Shown: piece by piece, positions 17,614 through 25,593 of the stretch
Layout: the number at the start of each line of letters is the position of its first letter
Numbering within the stretch: position 1 is the first letter of the stretch
Origin: Fimbriimonadaceae bacterium
Lineage (GTDB): Bacteria; Armatimonadota; UBA10988
NCBI GenBank assembly: GCA_020850355.1
Contig: JADZEX010000028.1
Span: 47,145 to 111,144 of the forward strand
Length of the DNA: 64,000 nucleotides
Direction: 5' to 3'
Notes under the pieces: model-generated
The model's input: the letters and a program-made list of their open reading frames with translations, nothing else
Told to the model about the DNA's origin: nothing
Databases searched by the model: none
Program-made: the position numbers and the translations under genes

Positions 17614-18954
17614 CTACGGCCTCCGCTCGCGGTGCGCCGTCGCGGTGGCCACCGGGCGGGTGGCCTGCGGCTCCAGGGCGATCCGGCGAACGCCCGGCAA
17701 CTGCGCGTCGCCCAGCCAGACGGCCCGCCCGTCGAGGCTCGCCACGGCCCACCGCGCGCCGCTGACCTGCCAGCACGGCTGGCCCGCCAACTCGGTCACC
17801 TGCAGGCCCCCGACCGGGCCTGCGGGGCAGCTCTGCAGCCACTGCCCGGCGGCCAGCGTCAGCCCCGTCGCAGCCGGCAGCGGCAGCTCGCGCAGGCCAC
17901 CCGCCGTGCTCAGCAGCAGCCGCTCGGCCGTCACCAGCGCCAGGCCGGCCGGCGCCGCCAGCAGCCGCAGCGGGGCCACGGCGGCGGCCGGCAACGGTCG
18001 CCGTTCGCGTTCGCGCAGGGTCACCGCGTCGAGCACTTGCAGCCAGGACGCCCCGCCGGCGGGCCGCGTGGCCAGCAGCAGCGTGCCGCCCTGGACGGCC
18101 CAGCCGGCCGGCGTCAGCACGGTGCCGGCCGTGGGGCACGGGCCCTGGCAGGTGCCGTCGGCGGCCAGCCGCCAGCACTGCCGCTCGCCGATCACCAGCA
18201 AGCTGTCGCCACCCGCGGCCGCGCCCAGGATGCGCGGCAGTTCGAGCCGCTCGGTGGTCGGCAAGACCCCCAGGTCGACCCTCCGCAAGTCCGGCAGGCG
18301 GTACCGCTCCCAGCCTCCGGCGCGGTCGCAGCGCCACAAGGTGTGGCCGTCGCCACTGGCCACCAACGCCGCGGTCCAGCCACCGCCGGTGGGCGTGCTG
18401 AGCACCACGCCGTCGGCCCGCAGGCGCTGCAGGCGACCGGCCGAAGCCGTCACCAGGCTGCCGTCGGCCAGCGCCACGGCCTGGTCGGGGAGCCCCGCCA
18501 GACGGTAGACCGGCGACGTGAAGCTGCTCCGCTGCGGCGCGGCGTTCCAGCCGCGGGCCGTCGCGACGGCCACTGGCTCGACCTCGACCGCCACACTGCG
18601 GAAGGCCGGCTGGTCGGCCACCCCGCCGACGTAGTCGCCCGGCAAGGTCAGCCGCCAGCGTTGTCCGGTCGGCGCCTCGACCAGGTATCGACCCGGCACG
18701 TTGAGGGCCCACCGTTCGGCCCACTCGACCGCGCCCGGGTCGGTCGTCTCGACCGCCAGGCGATAGCCGGCACGGGCTCGCAGCCAACGGTCCTCGAGGG
18801 CAATCACCGCCTGCTCCGCCGGCACCTCGGCGACGGGCGCCAGGGACAGGCCGCGGTCGGCAGTGAGCGTCCCGGTCGGGCTGGCAGTCGCCCTGCTGAG
18901 GATCAGCAGGGTTGCGCCGAGCCAGACAAGGAGACGCGGATATCGGACGTCCAG
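17614..18954 (-). CDS. secreted protein of unknown function, probable CTG start
   Basis: 446 residues if it starts at the CTG at 18954. That codon follows a GGAGGTG site at ideal distance and gives a clear signal peptide (RYPRLLVWLGATLLIL, then SRATASP). No ATG, GTG or TTG occurs between the in-frame stop at 18994 and this point; the first GTG (18825) would remove the signal. The mature part is rich in short beta repeats (LLLSTAGGLREL, GDSLLVIGERQCWRL), suggesting a beta-propeller-like fold. A promoter with 17-base spacing lies at 19163-19191. No family was recognised. Confidence 0.65.
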   Translation of the reverse strand: MDVRYPRLLVWLGATLLILSRATASPTGTLTADRGLSLAPVAEVPAEQAVIALEDRWLRARAGYRLAVETTDPGAVEWAERWALNVPGRYLVEAPTGQRWRLTLPGDYVGGVADQPAFRSVAVEVEPVAVATARGWNAAPQRSSFTSPVYRLAGLPDQAVALADGSLVTASAGRLQRLRADGVVLSTPTGGGWTAALVASGDGHTLWRCDRAGGWERYRLPDLRRVDLGVLPTTERLELPRILGAAAGGDSLLVIGERQCWRLAADGTCQGPCPTAGTVLTPAGWAVQGGTLLLATRPAGGASWLQVLDAVTLRERERRPLPAAAVAPLRLLAAPAGLALVTAERLLLSTAGGLRELPLPAATGLTLAAGQWLQSCPAGPVGGLQVTELAGQPCWQVSGARWAVASLDGRAVWLGDAQLPGVRRIALEPQATRPVATATAHRERRP

Positions 18955-19334
18955 AAGACACCTCCGGGGGCAAGGGGAGACGCGAACGGGGAATCACGCG
19001 CCGGTCAGATTGTCAGCCAATCAGCTCCGTCATCGTGGCGGCCCGGCGCCGCAAGGCGTCCGCGTCGCGCGCTGCGGCAGGCCTGGCGACCCGCCGCGGA
19101 CCGGGCTCGGCGCCCCACCTACCCGGCTGGGCAGGGGTGCAAACAAGCGATCCAAGGCCTTGACCGTAGCAGAGGGACCCCGTTCCGTCAACCCAAGCTC
19201 TCACCCGCTGTCGGATGTTACGGACTCACACAGCGTTCGGAGCCGCTGCGGGCGGGGGTCGCCAGAATCGGGGAAGGCGCCGCCAGCCGCACGCCGAACA
19301 GCCCGCCGGCCGCTGCGCGCGGCAGGAGAGCACG
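18955..19334. other. intergenic region between divergent genes
   Basis: About 380 bases with no supported gene. It contains the minus-strand promoter at 19163-19191 for the secreted protein. I see no clear plus-strand promoter for the MDR dehydrogenase that starts at 19335. Confidence 0.5.
19163..19191 (-). promoter_or_regulatory. sigma-70-type promoter
   Basis: On the minus strand: -35 TTGACG (19186-19191), 17-base spacer, -10 TACGGT (19163-19168). It faces the secreted protein gene that begins at 18954, leaving a leader of about 200 bases. Confidence 0.55.
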
Positions 19335-20342
19335 ATGCGGGCCGAGGCGTTGATCACCAGTTCCGACCAGCAGTTTGCGCTGCGCCCAATCGACCTGCCG
19401 GACCCGGGGCCGCAGCATGTCCTGATCCGCACTCTGGTCTCCGGGGTCAGCGTCGGGACCGAGTTCGCGCTGATCACCGGCAAGCTCTCCTGGGGGCCCT
19501 ACCCACTCTGCACCGGTTACCAGGCGGTCGGCGTGCTGGAGGCCGTCGGCGCCGAGGTCAGCGGGTTCGAGGTCGGGCAACTGGTCTACTACCGCGACAG
19601 CAAGCTGATGAGCATCCCCGGCGAGACGCTCACCCCGGTCGCCGGCACGCACAGCAGCCATGCCGTCGTCGATCCACTGCAGACGCATGGCCTGGCGCGG
19701 CTGCCGGAGGGCGTCGACCTCGCCGCGGCCAGCCTTTACGTGATGCCGGCGGTCGGCCTGAACGGTGTCGACATGGCCAACCCGCGGATGGGTCAGAGCG
19801 TCGTCTGCTACGGCGCCGGGCTGATCGGCCTCGGCGTGATCGCCGCGGCCGCCCACCGCGGCTGTCAGGTGATCGCCATCGACCTCGACGACGCGCGGCT
19901 CGCCGTGGCCCGCGAACTGGGCGCCGACATCGTCATCAACAGCGCCCCGGCCGACGTCGAGGCGGCGGTCAACGAGCACCTCCCCGCTGGCGCCGATGTG
20001 GTCTTCGAATCGACCGGGATCCCGGCGCTGATCGACCCGGCGATCAGCCTCTGCCGCCCGCGCGGCACCTTCGTGCTGCAGGGCAACTACGGCGCCGAGG
20101 CGATCAGCTACCACTTCCTCCCCGCCCACGGCCGCCGCCTGACCGTCTACTACCCCTGCGACGACGGCCTGGCGCCCTGCCGCCGCGCGGTCCTCAAGAA
20201 CATGGCGATGGGCGCCCTGAAGTGGGACAAGGTGATCACCCACCGCGTCACGGCCGCCGAGTCCCCGGCGCTCTACCAGCGGATTCTGCAAGGCCAGGCG
20301 AAGGACCTGATCGGCGCGGTGATCCGCTGGTCGGAGGTCTAG
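19335..20342 (+). CDS. zinc-independent-looking MDR-family dehydrogenase
   Basis: 335 residues from the ATG at 19335 with an AGGAGAG site. It has the medium-chain dehydrogenase layout: an N-terminal GroES-like domain (GVSVGTEFALITG, CTGYQAVGVLEAVG) and a Rossmann domain (VVCYGAGLIGLGVIAAA). The catalytic zinc-site Cys/His pattern is not obvious: GVSVGTE stands where GxCGTD usually occurs, as in sugar-derivative and BchC-like members. The substrate is unknown. The last base of the stop overlaps the end of the convergent gene (shared CTAG), so there is no room for a separate terminator. Confidence 0.75.
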   Translation: MRAEALITSSDQQFALRPIDLPDPGPQHVLIRTLVSGVSVGTEFALITGKLSWGPYPLCTGYQAVGVLEAVGAEVSGFEVGQLVYYRDSKLMSIPGETLTPVAGTHSSHAVVDPLQTHGLARLPEGVDLAAASLYVMPAVGLNGVDMANPRMGQSVVCYGAGLIGLGVIAAAAHRGCQVIAIDLDDARLAVARELGADIVINSAPADVEAAVNEHLPAGADVVFESTGIPALIDPAISLCRPRGTFVLQGNYGAEAISYHFLPAHGRRLTVYYPCDDGLAPCRRAVLKNMAMGALKWDKVITHRVTAAESPALYQRILQGQAKDLIGAVIRWSEV

Positions 20343-20812
20343 TCGACGGCCGGCTGCCAGTAGAAGTCGAGGCGTTCGCCATAGGCCGGTCCACACAGGT
20401 CCAGCAGGCGGTGTTCAATGACGCGGTCCTTGCCGAGCTTGCTGACCCACACCCGGCCGGCCCGGTGCCGCGCCAGGTGGTGGACCACTCGGCTGCGATA
20501 CCCGTAGTGTTGGACATCGTCCCAGTAGGCGGCCAGCCACTGGCCACGCCGGCCAGGCTCCCAGCTTGCCGCCAGCGACCAGCCGAGCCCCTTCAGGAGG
20601 CGTCGCAGGGCTGCTGGCGTGACCGGGTCCGGGAGGCCCACGGGCCGGCCCAGGGCGAACTCGAAACAAAGCACCGCGCTGCCGAGGCTCGCCGTCTCAG
20701 GCCGGCGATCGAGCCGGAAGCGGTGTAGCTGCGGCCAGAGGCGCAACCGGTGCGCGCTGCGCAGCAGCGGAGGCAGGTCGGTGGCAGCGTCGGCGCGGCA
20801 ACCGGCCCTCAC
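20339..20812 (-). CDS. DUF7689-like protein of unknown function
   Basis: 157 residues from a GTG at 20812. That start overlaps the stop of the upstream gene as GTGA, so I prefer it to the longer frame beginning at 20842. The C-terminal half reads AAYWDDVQHYGYRSRVVHH, then WVSKLGKDRVIEHRLLDLCG and AYGERLDFYW. This pattern of a tryptophan-aspartate strand, a 'W.SKLG....I.H' strand and a terminal YG resembles DUF7689-type proteins as I remember them. Such proteins often sit beside a small partner like the one upstream. Function unknown. Confidence 0.55.
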   Translation of the reverse strand: MRAGCRADAATDLPPLLRSAHRLRLWPQLHRFRLDRRPETASLGSAVLCFEFALGRPVGLPDPVTPAALRRLLKGLGWSLAASWEPGRRGQWLAAYWDDVQHYGYRSRVVHHLARHRAGRVWVSKLGKDRVIEHRLLDLCGPAYGERLDFYWQPAVD

Positions 20813-21297
20813 TGCCGCGCCCGCTCCGCCCAGCACAACCACGCGACGGTCTGGGCAGCCAGGCTCTGTCCAGCCGCCTTGGGCGTCTCGCCGGTCAGCT
20901 CCTCGAGGGCGCTGAACCAGTAGTCGGGCTCCCGCTCCAGCTCGTCCAGAATCAACGGCACGGCCAGCGGCCCGAGGGCCACAATCAGGCGGTAGGACTC
21001 GAGATCGGCCATCATCCGCGGCGACGACATGGCGGCGGACTCGGCCTTCCAGCGCTCCAGCAGCTCACGGAAGCGCCGGCGGACCGCAGCCCGTTCCAGT
21101 TCGCTGCCCCGTGCTAGGGGGACCGCGGGGATTGTACGCGTCACGGCGTCGTCATTCTCCTGGCGGTAGAGGGCACCCTCCACGGCGACCGGTTCCGAGC
21201 GCAGCTCCCGGTTCAGGTCGGAGGATCCGGCTACCCGGTCGGGTGCTGCTGGAGCGGCCTGGGGCGTGTGCTCCCCGTACGCCGGTTCTGCCACCAT
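20809..21297 (-). CDS. partner protein of the DUF7689-like gene, unknown function
   Basis: 162 residues from the ATG at 21297, behind GGAGGAGG. The N-terminal half is low-complexity and probably disordered. The C-terminal half has SPRMMADLESYRLIVALGP, then LAVPLILDELEREPDYWFSA and LEELTGETP, ending in WLCWAE. I recall this short helical pattern ('yq.ii..G..avplil.eL...p..Wf.aL..iTGe.P') from small bacterial proteins encoded next to DUF7689-like genes. The two genes overlap by 4 bases, so they probably act together. Confidence 0.6.
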   Translation of the reverse strand: MVAEPAYGEHTPQAAPAAPDRVAGSSDLNRELRSEPVAVEGALYRQENDDAVTRTIPAVPLARGSELERAAVRRRFRELLERWKAESAAMSSPRMMADLESYRLIVALGPLAVPLILDELEREPDYWFSALEELTGETPKAAGQSLAAQTVAWLCWAERARQ

Positions 21298-21355
21298 GCC
21301 GCCTCCTCCAAACAACCCAAGGAACCGTTGCCTGGCGGCTCCTGCCACACCACCG

Positions 21356-21937
21356 TCACATGGTCGCCGCCGCCGTGGCCAAGTGTGGTCCATCCAACGA
21401 CCGAACTGCCGCCAGTTCGGTCGCCAGCCGGGCAAGCTCGGCCCGGACCTGCCGCTGATCCAGCTTGACTTCCTCGTCGGGCGCCCGGCTGGCGAACAAC
21501 AGCAGCGTCAGCGCGGCGACGTCCGCGGCCAACCTGGCCGCCGCGAGCTGCGCCCGTGGCCAACTCGGCGGCGGCGGCTGCAGCCAGCTCGGCGGCCGGC
21601 TCACGCTGGCCTGGTTGCCATCGTAATGCGCCACGTACAGTCCAGCCCCGGTCGTGGCGAGGTCCCGCCACCAGCCCTCATCGCCGAGCTGCGGATAGGA
21701 CTCCCGGACTGTGTCGAGATCGTCCCAGGAATCATAGACCAGCTCCCAGGTGACCTGCCACCCCCCGCCCTCGGCCGGGCTTCGCGTAGCGATCTCGAAG
21801 CGCGTGTGCAACCAGGGGCTCCAGCACCCTTGGCGAGCCATACTCACCCGGAACGCCCGCAGGATGCGCCGCCAGCACTCCCTGCGCAGGCACGCCACCA
21901 CCTCTGCAGACCAACGTCGGGCGTTCGTTGTAGCCAA
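21356..21937 (-). CDS. hypothetical protein
   Basis: 193 residues if it starts at the TTG at 21937, which has an AGGTGGG sequence upstream; an ATG at 21841 (161 residues) is the alternative. The middle holds acidic and aromatic residues (WELVYDSWDDLDTVRESYP, WWRDLATTGAGLYVAHYDG) and the C-terminal third is a long Ala/Leu-rich helix. It lies 58 bases upstream of the DUF7689-partner gene on the same strand and may be cotranscribed with it. No family was recognised. Confidence 0.45.
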   Translation of the reverse strand: MATTNARRWSAEVVACLRRECWRRILRAFRVSMARQGCWSPWLHTRFEIATRSPAEGGGWQVTWELVYDSWDDLDTVRESYPQLGDEGWWRDLATTGAGLYVAHYDGNQASVSRPPSWLQPPPPSWPRAQLAAARLAADVAALTLLLFASRAPDEEVKLDQRQVRAELARLATELAAVRSLDGPHLATAAATM

Positions 21938-21995
21938 CCAGGCAACCCACCTTGACTTGAGGTGGCACTTAGGTTAGCCGCGCCACTAACCATTG

Positions 21996-23006
21996 TCAAG
22001 ATTCCAGCGGCAGCCGCACCGTCTGGCCCGTGTCGACGCTGTGCTGCGCCGCCAGGACCAGCTCCAGGGCGGCGCGGCCCTCTTCGCCGTCCATCCGCGG
22101 CCGGCGGCCGTCGCGGATGCAGTGCAGGAAGTGGCGCAGCTCCTCGCGGAAGCCACCGGCGTCGTCGTGGTCGCACTCCACGCGCCGGAAGCTGCCCTCG
22201 CGCGGGGAGCCGGTGAACAGGTGCAAGCCGCCGATGTTGTGGATCACCCCGCCGCGGCCGTAGATCCAGAAGCCCTCGTACCACGGAAAGCGTTGCGCCG
22301 TCCAGACAATGGTTGCCTCGCCAACCGCGCCGGAGGCGTGCTCGAAGACAATCACCCCGGCGTCCTCGGCGGTGCGGGGCGTCAGGCCGTTGTGGGCGAA
22401 GCGGGCGGTGACGCTGGCGACATCACCCAGGAACCAGCGCAAGGTGTCGAGGTGATGCACCCCACTGCCGGCCACGGCGCCGCCGCCCAGCTTCTGCGGG
22501 TCATTACCCCAATGACCATCGGGGAAGGCCACCCACTGATTGTGGTCGCTGCGCATCAGATAGACCTCGCCGATCGCCCCTTCGGCGACCAGCCGGCGGG
22601 CGGTCTGACGCTCGGCCGAGAAGCGTTGGCAGTGCCCAATCATCAGCACCACGCCGGCCGCGCGGCAGGCCTCGATCATCGCCGTGGCCTCGTCCAGCGT
22701 GCGGGCCATCGGCTTTTCGACAAAGACATGCTTGCCCGCCTCGGCCGCCGCGACGCAGTACGGCGCGTGCAGATCGTGGGGCAGGCAGAGGTCGACGGCG
22801 TCGACGGACGGGTCGGCCAACACCGCCGCATAATCGACTGCCGCCCGCGCTCCGGGCAGCTCAGCGGCCCGCGCCGCGGCGGCGGCGGGGTCGAGGTCGC
22901 AGCAGACGGTCACCTGACCCAGCTCGCCGAGTGCCCGGAAGCCCGCCAGGTGGGCCTTCGAGATACCCCCGCAGCCGACCAGGGCGAGGCGGAGTGGTTC
23001 GCTCAC
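21996..23006 (-). CDS. Gfo/Idh/MocA-family oxidoreductase
   Basis: 336 residues. It has the Rossmann start LALVGCGGISKAHLAGF and the family signature AGKHVFVEKPMARTLDEA near residue 97, followed by GHCQRFSAE and the C-terminal alpha/beta domain (GGGAVAGSGVHHLDTLRWFLG). These enzymes oxidise or reduce sugars and sugar derivatives with NAD(P). The ATG overlaps the stop of the cupin gene by 4 bases; together with HpnH they seem to form one operon. The substrate cannot be told. Confidence 0.85.
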   Translation of the reverse strand: MSEPLRLALVGCGGISKAHLAGFRALGELGQVTVCCDLDPAAAAARAAELPGARAAVDYAAVLADPSVDAVDLCLPHDLHAPYCVAAAEAGKHVFVEKPMARTLDEATAMIEACRAAGVVLMIGHCQRFSAERQTARRLVAEGAIGEVYLMRSDHNQWVAFPDGHWGNDPQKLGGGAVAGSGVHHLDTLRWFLGDVASVTARFAHNGLTPRTAEDAGVIVFEHASGAVGEATIVWTAQRFPWYEGFWIYGRGGVIHNIGGLHLFTGSPREGSFRRVECDHDDAGGFREELRHFLHCIRDGRRPRMDGEEGRAALELVLAAQHSVDTGQTVRLPLES

Positions 23007-23347
23007 GACGCCGGCTCCTTCCAGGAGATGCAGACATTGACGAAATCTGAGTCGCCAACTTGGCGCACCTCGTGGAAGGTTCCCTCACGGATCAGGTAGA
23101 CGCTGCCCTGCTGCAGGCGGAACGTGCCCTCCGGGGTGATCAGGTCGGCCTCACCCGACAGCGGGATGTAGAGCTTCGAGACGCCGCGGTCGGTGGTCGG
23201 CTCCTGGGCCATCCCTGGCCGCAGCACGCCGAAGTGCGTGCCGAGCGGACAGCCGGCATCCGGCGGCAGGATGCCGCAGGCCAGAATCGAGTCGTTGTGC
23301 GCGGCGTGGAGGCGATCGTAGGAGAATGGCACGCAGACGACAGGCAC
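23003..23347 (-). CDS. cupin-domain protein
   Basis: 114 residues, a single cupin_2 barrel. The motif 'G....TTDRGVSKLYIPLSGEADL' and the second half with QQGSVYLIREGTFHEVRQVG give the usual His/Glu metal positions only in part: the second motif keeps its His (FHEV), while the first lacks the double His. It overlaps the oxidoreductase gene downstream by 4 bases and follows hpnH by 53 bases. It may modify or isomerise the same sugar as the oxidoreductase, which is inference. Confidence 0.7.
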   Translation of the reverse strand: MPVVCVPFSYDRLHAAHNDSILACGILPPDAGCPLGTHFGVLRPGMAQEPTTDRGVSKLYIPLSGEADLITPEGTFRLQQGSVYLIREGTFHEVRQVGDSDFVNVCISWKEPAS

Positions 23348-23400
23348 TGCAAGTCTCCGGCGTTCCCGCCGGGGAGTTGGACGGCGCGCGCCAAGCTCCT

Positions 23401-24471
23401 TCAGTCGCCCGCGGCGGCGGCCAACTGCGGTTCCTCAGGCGGTGCCGCCGGCGGCTTGACCTGGCCCGACGGCTTGCGCAGGTTCCACAGCATCAGGTTC
23501 AGGAAGTCCTTGAAGTTGCCGCTGGCCGCCTTCACCGCCGACGCCTCGAAGCCGCTGTGCATGTAGCAGTTCTGGCACTTGTCGTCCTGCCGGGTCTCCC
23601 AGTAAGCCCAGTCGACGCTGTTCCAGAACTCCTCCCAGGTCGGATAGTAGTGGTCGTCGATCAGATAACAGGGCGCCTTCCACCCCAGCGGCGTGCGGGT
23701 CACCGTGCTGTACGGCGCGCAGTTGAGCTGGCGCTGGCCGGCGCAGAACTCCAAGAAGGCCGGCGTCGCCGTCAGCGGGTAGTACTTGCTGAGGGTCATC
23801 ACCCGCGCGAACTTGCGGTGGATGTCCTGCTGCTTCATGAAGATGTCGCGCTCCACCGAGGCGTACTGGTAACCCGGCGAGATCAGCATCCCGTCGACGT
23901 TGCGGGCCATCAGCAGCTCGCACAGCTCCTCGACCTCCGACATCGGCGTCTCTTGGTAGACCGTCGTGTTGGTCATCGTGTAGTAGCCGCGCCGCTTCGC
24001 CTCGCCGACCATCTCGAGGGCTTTGTCGAACACGCCTGCCCGGTCGCAGACGTAGTCGTGGGTCGCCTGCAGACCGTCGAGGTGGACATTGATGATCAGG
24101 TGCGGGTCGGGCTGGATGACGTCGAAGACCTTCTGGTCGAGCAGCAGCGCATTGGTGCAGAGATAGATGTACTTCTGGCGCTGAATCAGCCCGGCCAGCA
24201 GTTCCGGCAGCTCGGGATAGAGCGTCGGCTCGCCGCCGCACAGCGACATCGTCGGAGCGCCGGCCTGGTCGACGCTCTCGAGGCAGGCCTCGACCGACAG
24301 CCGGTCCTTCAGCTTACCGGTGTGCCGCTCGGTGCTGCAGCCGATGCAGGCGAGGTTGCAGGTGTAGAGCGGTTCGAGCATCAGCACGGTGGGATAGCGC
24401 TGCGCCCGGCGGCGGGACTGCTGGAACATGTAGCGCGAGACGGCGAGCGTCAAACCGAGTGGAAATCGCAT
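23401..24471 (-). CDS. hpnH: adenosyl-hopene transferase HpnH (radical SAM)
   Basis: 356 residues. It joins the 5'-deoxyadenosyl group to diploptene, the first step to adenosylhopane and extended hopanoids. The N-terminus matches HpnH (RYPTVLMLEPLYTCNLACIG), with cluster cysteines 38, 42 and 45 in CNLACIGC. Further matches are LSVEACLESVDQAGAP, SLCGGEPTLY, YIYLCTNALLL, NVHLDGLQATHD, DGMLISPGYQY, KAPCYLIDDHYY and the C-terminal Cys pair CQNCYMHSGFEA. A near-consensus promoter lies 37-65 bases upstream. With squalene-hopene cyclase in the window this makes hopanoid extension very likely. Confidence 0.9.
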   Translation of the reverse strand: MRFPLGLTLAVSRYMFQQSRRRAQRYPTVLMLEPLYTCNLACIGCSTERHTGKLKDRLSVEACLESVDQAGAPTMSLCGGEPTLYPELPELLAGLIQRQKYIYLCTNALLLDQKVFDVIQPDPHLIINVHLDGLQATHDYVCDRAGVFDKALEMVGEAKRRGYYTMTNTTVYQETPMSEVEELCELLMARNVDGMLISPGYQYASVERDIFMKQQDIHRKFARVMTLSKYYPLTATPAFLEFCAGQRQLNCAPYSTVTRTPLGWKAPCYLIDDHYYPTWEEFWNSVDWAYWETRQDDKCQNCYMHSGFEASAVKAASGNFKDFLNLMLWNLRKPSGQVKPPAAPPEEPQLAAAAGD

Positions 24472-24507
24472 CAGCGGCGGGCCTCTGTGCCGGCAGGCAA
24501 CTCCTGC

Positions 24508-24536
24508 ATTCTAGGCCCGCCCCGGCGGAGTGTCAA
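24508..24536 (-). promoter_or_regulatory. near-consensus sigma-70 promoter for hpnH
   Basis: On the minus strand: -35 TTGACA (24531-24536), 17-base spacer, -10 TAGAAT (24508-24513). The expected start of transcription is about 30 bases before the hpnH ATG at 24471. It would also drive the cupin and oxidoreductase genes. Confidence 0.75.
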
Positions 24537-24553
24537 CGCGGCGGCAGGCCGCC

Positions 24554-25528
24554 TCACTCCGCCGTGCCCAGCAGCTCCTGCCGGCGGCGGCGGTACTCGA
24601 TGATGGGCAGGTCGGCCGGGATCAGCAACTCGCCGCCGCGGAGGCTGCTCCGGGCCGGTTGCTGCGACTCCACCACCGCGCGGTCCTGGTGCAGGATGTA
24701 CCGGTTGAGCGCCATGCCGGACCAGTTGACCAGCCAGCGCAGCCCCGGCGCGCGCGCGAAGCGCTGGTACGACTGCAGGTAGAGCACCGTCCGCTGCGTG
24801 TTGACCGGGGCGAAGGCGACCACCAGCCGGAAGTCCGGGCTGAGGTGGTTCTGCCAGAGGTTCGGCAGGATCAGTTCGATGTAGAACCGGCTGCTCGGCC
24901 GCGGGGCCTCGTCCGGTCGCCGCGCCGGTGGCCCGTCGTCGACGCGGTTCTGGACGTACATCCGCAGTCGGTTGACGTCGCACCACTCGACCCACGGGCC
25001 GTCGACCACCAGCTTCCCACCGCGACCGATGGTGTTGTGGTGGACGAACGGCAGGTGCGCCGCGTCGAGCTGATTCTCGACCGCCCGCGAGTAGTGCGCG
25101 CGCCAGGGGTCGCGGATCGTCGCGACGCTGAAGTCGGGGGTTAGATCCTCGAACCAGGGCGGCGTCGCCGGTTCGGGTGGCTGCTGGCCCCACCACAGGA
25201 AGATCAGGCCGTGGCCTTCCCAGGTGGGATAACTCGCCAGCCGCAGGCCCTGCGGCAACGGCGCGCTGCGCCCGTTGGCCGGCACCAGCGTGCAGGCGCC
25301 GGCGGTGTCGAACCGGAAACCGTGGAAGGGGCAGACCAGTTGCCCTTCACAGACGCGCCCCGGACTGAGCGCCGCGCCGCGGTGCGGACACTGGTCCCGC
25401 GCCACGGCCACCCGGCCGGCGGCATCACGCCAGCAGACCAGCCGCTCGGCCAGCCGTTCGACAGCCACCGCGCGGCCGGGCGGGACCTCACTGGACTGCA
25501 GCACGGCGTACCACATGTTGGGGATCAT
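24554..25528 (-). CDS. Rieske-type aromatic/sterol-like ring-hydroxylating oxygenase
   Basis: 324 residues. The Rieske [2Fe-2S] motifs are RDQCPHRGAAL and LVCPFHGFRF (CxH...CxxH) near residues 47-70. The mononuclear iron site is suggested by ENQLDAAHLPFVHH near residue 167, giving Asp and two His. Length and start MWYAVLQSSEVPPGR are like pheophorbide-oxygenase or sterol-demethylase-type Rieske enzymes. It lies directly upstream of hpnH on the same strand but with its own spacing and a promoter between them. A role on hopanoids is only suggested by position; the reductase partner is not visible. Confidence 0.8.
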   Translation of the reverse strand: MIPNMWYAVLQSSEVPPGRAVAVERLAERLVCWRDAAGRVAVARDQCPHRGAALSPGRVCEGQLVCPFHGFRFDTAGACTLVPANGRSAPLPQGLRLASYPTWEGHGLIFLWWGQQPPEPATPPWFEDLTPDFSVATIRDPWRAHYSRAVENQLDAAHLPFVHHNTIGRGGKLVVDGPWVEWCDVNRLRMYVQNRVDDGPPARRPDEAPRPSSRFYIELILPNLWQNHLSPDFRLVVAFAPVNTQRTVLYLQSYQRFARAPGLRWLVNWSGMALNRYILHQDRAVVESQQPARSSLRGGELLIPADLPIIEYRRRRQELLGTAE

Positions 25529-25593
25529 CGGAGCCCTCGCCGCTCGCCAACCAGCCGCGGCAGACTACCGCCAGGTTGATTCGGAGCTGACCG

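Noticed and set aside
17195..18997. 600-residue minus-strand frame overlapping the secreted protein
   Set aside because: Gly/Arg/Ala-rich shadow. The other frame has a signal peptide and ribosome binding site.
16654..19353. 899-residue plus-strand frame opposite PrsW
   Set aside because: Low-complexity shadow; the minus strand carries the PrsW motifs with proper starts.
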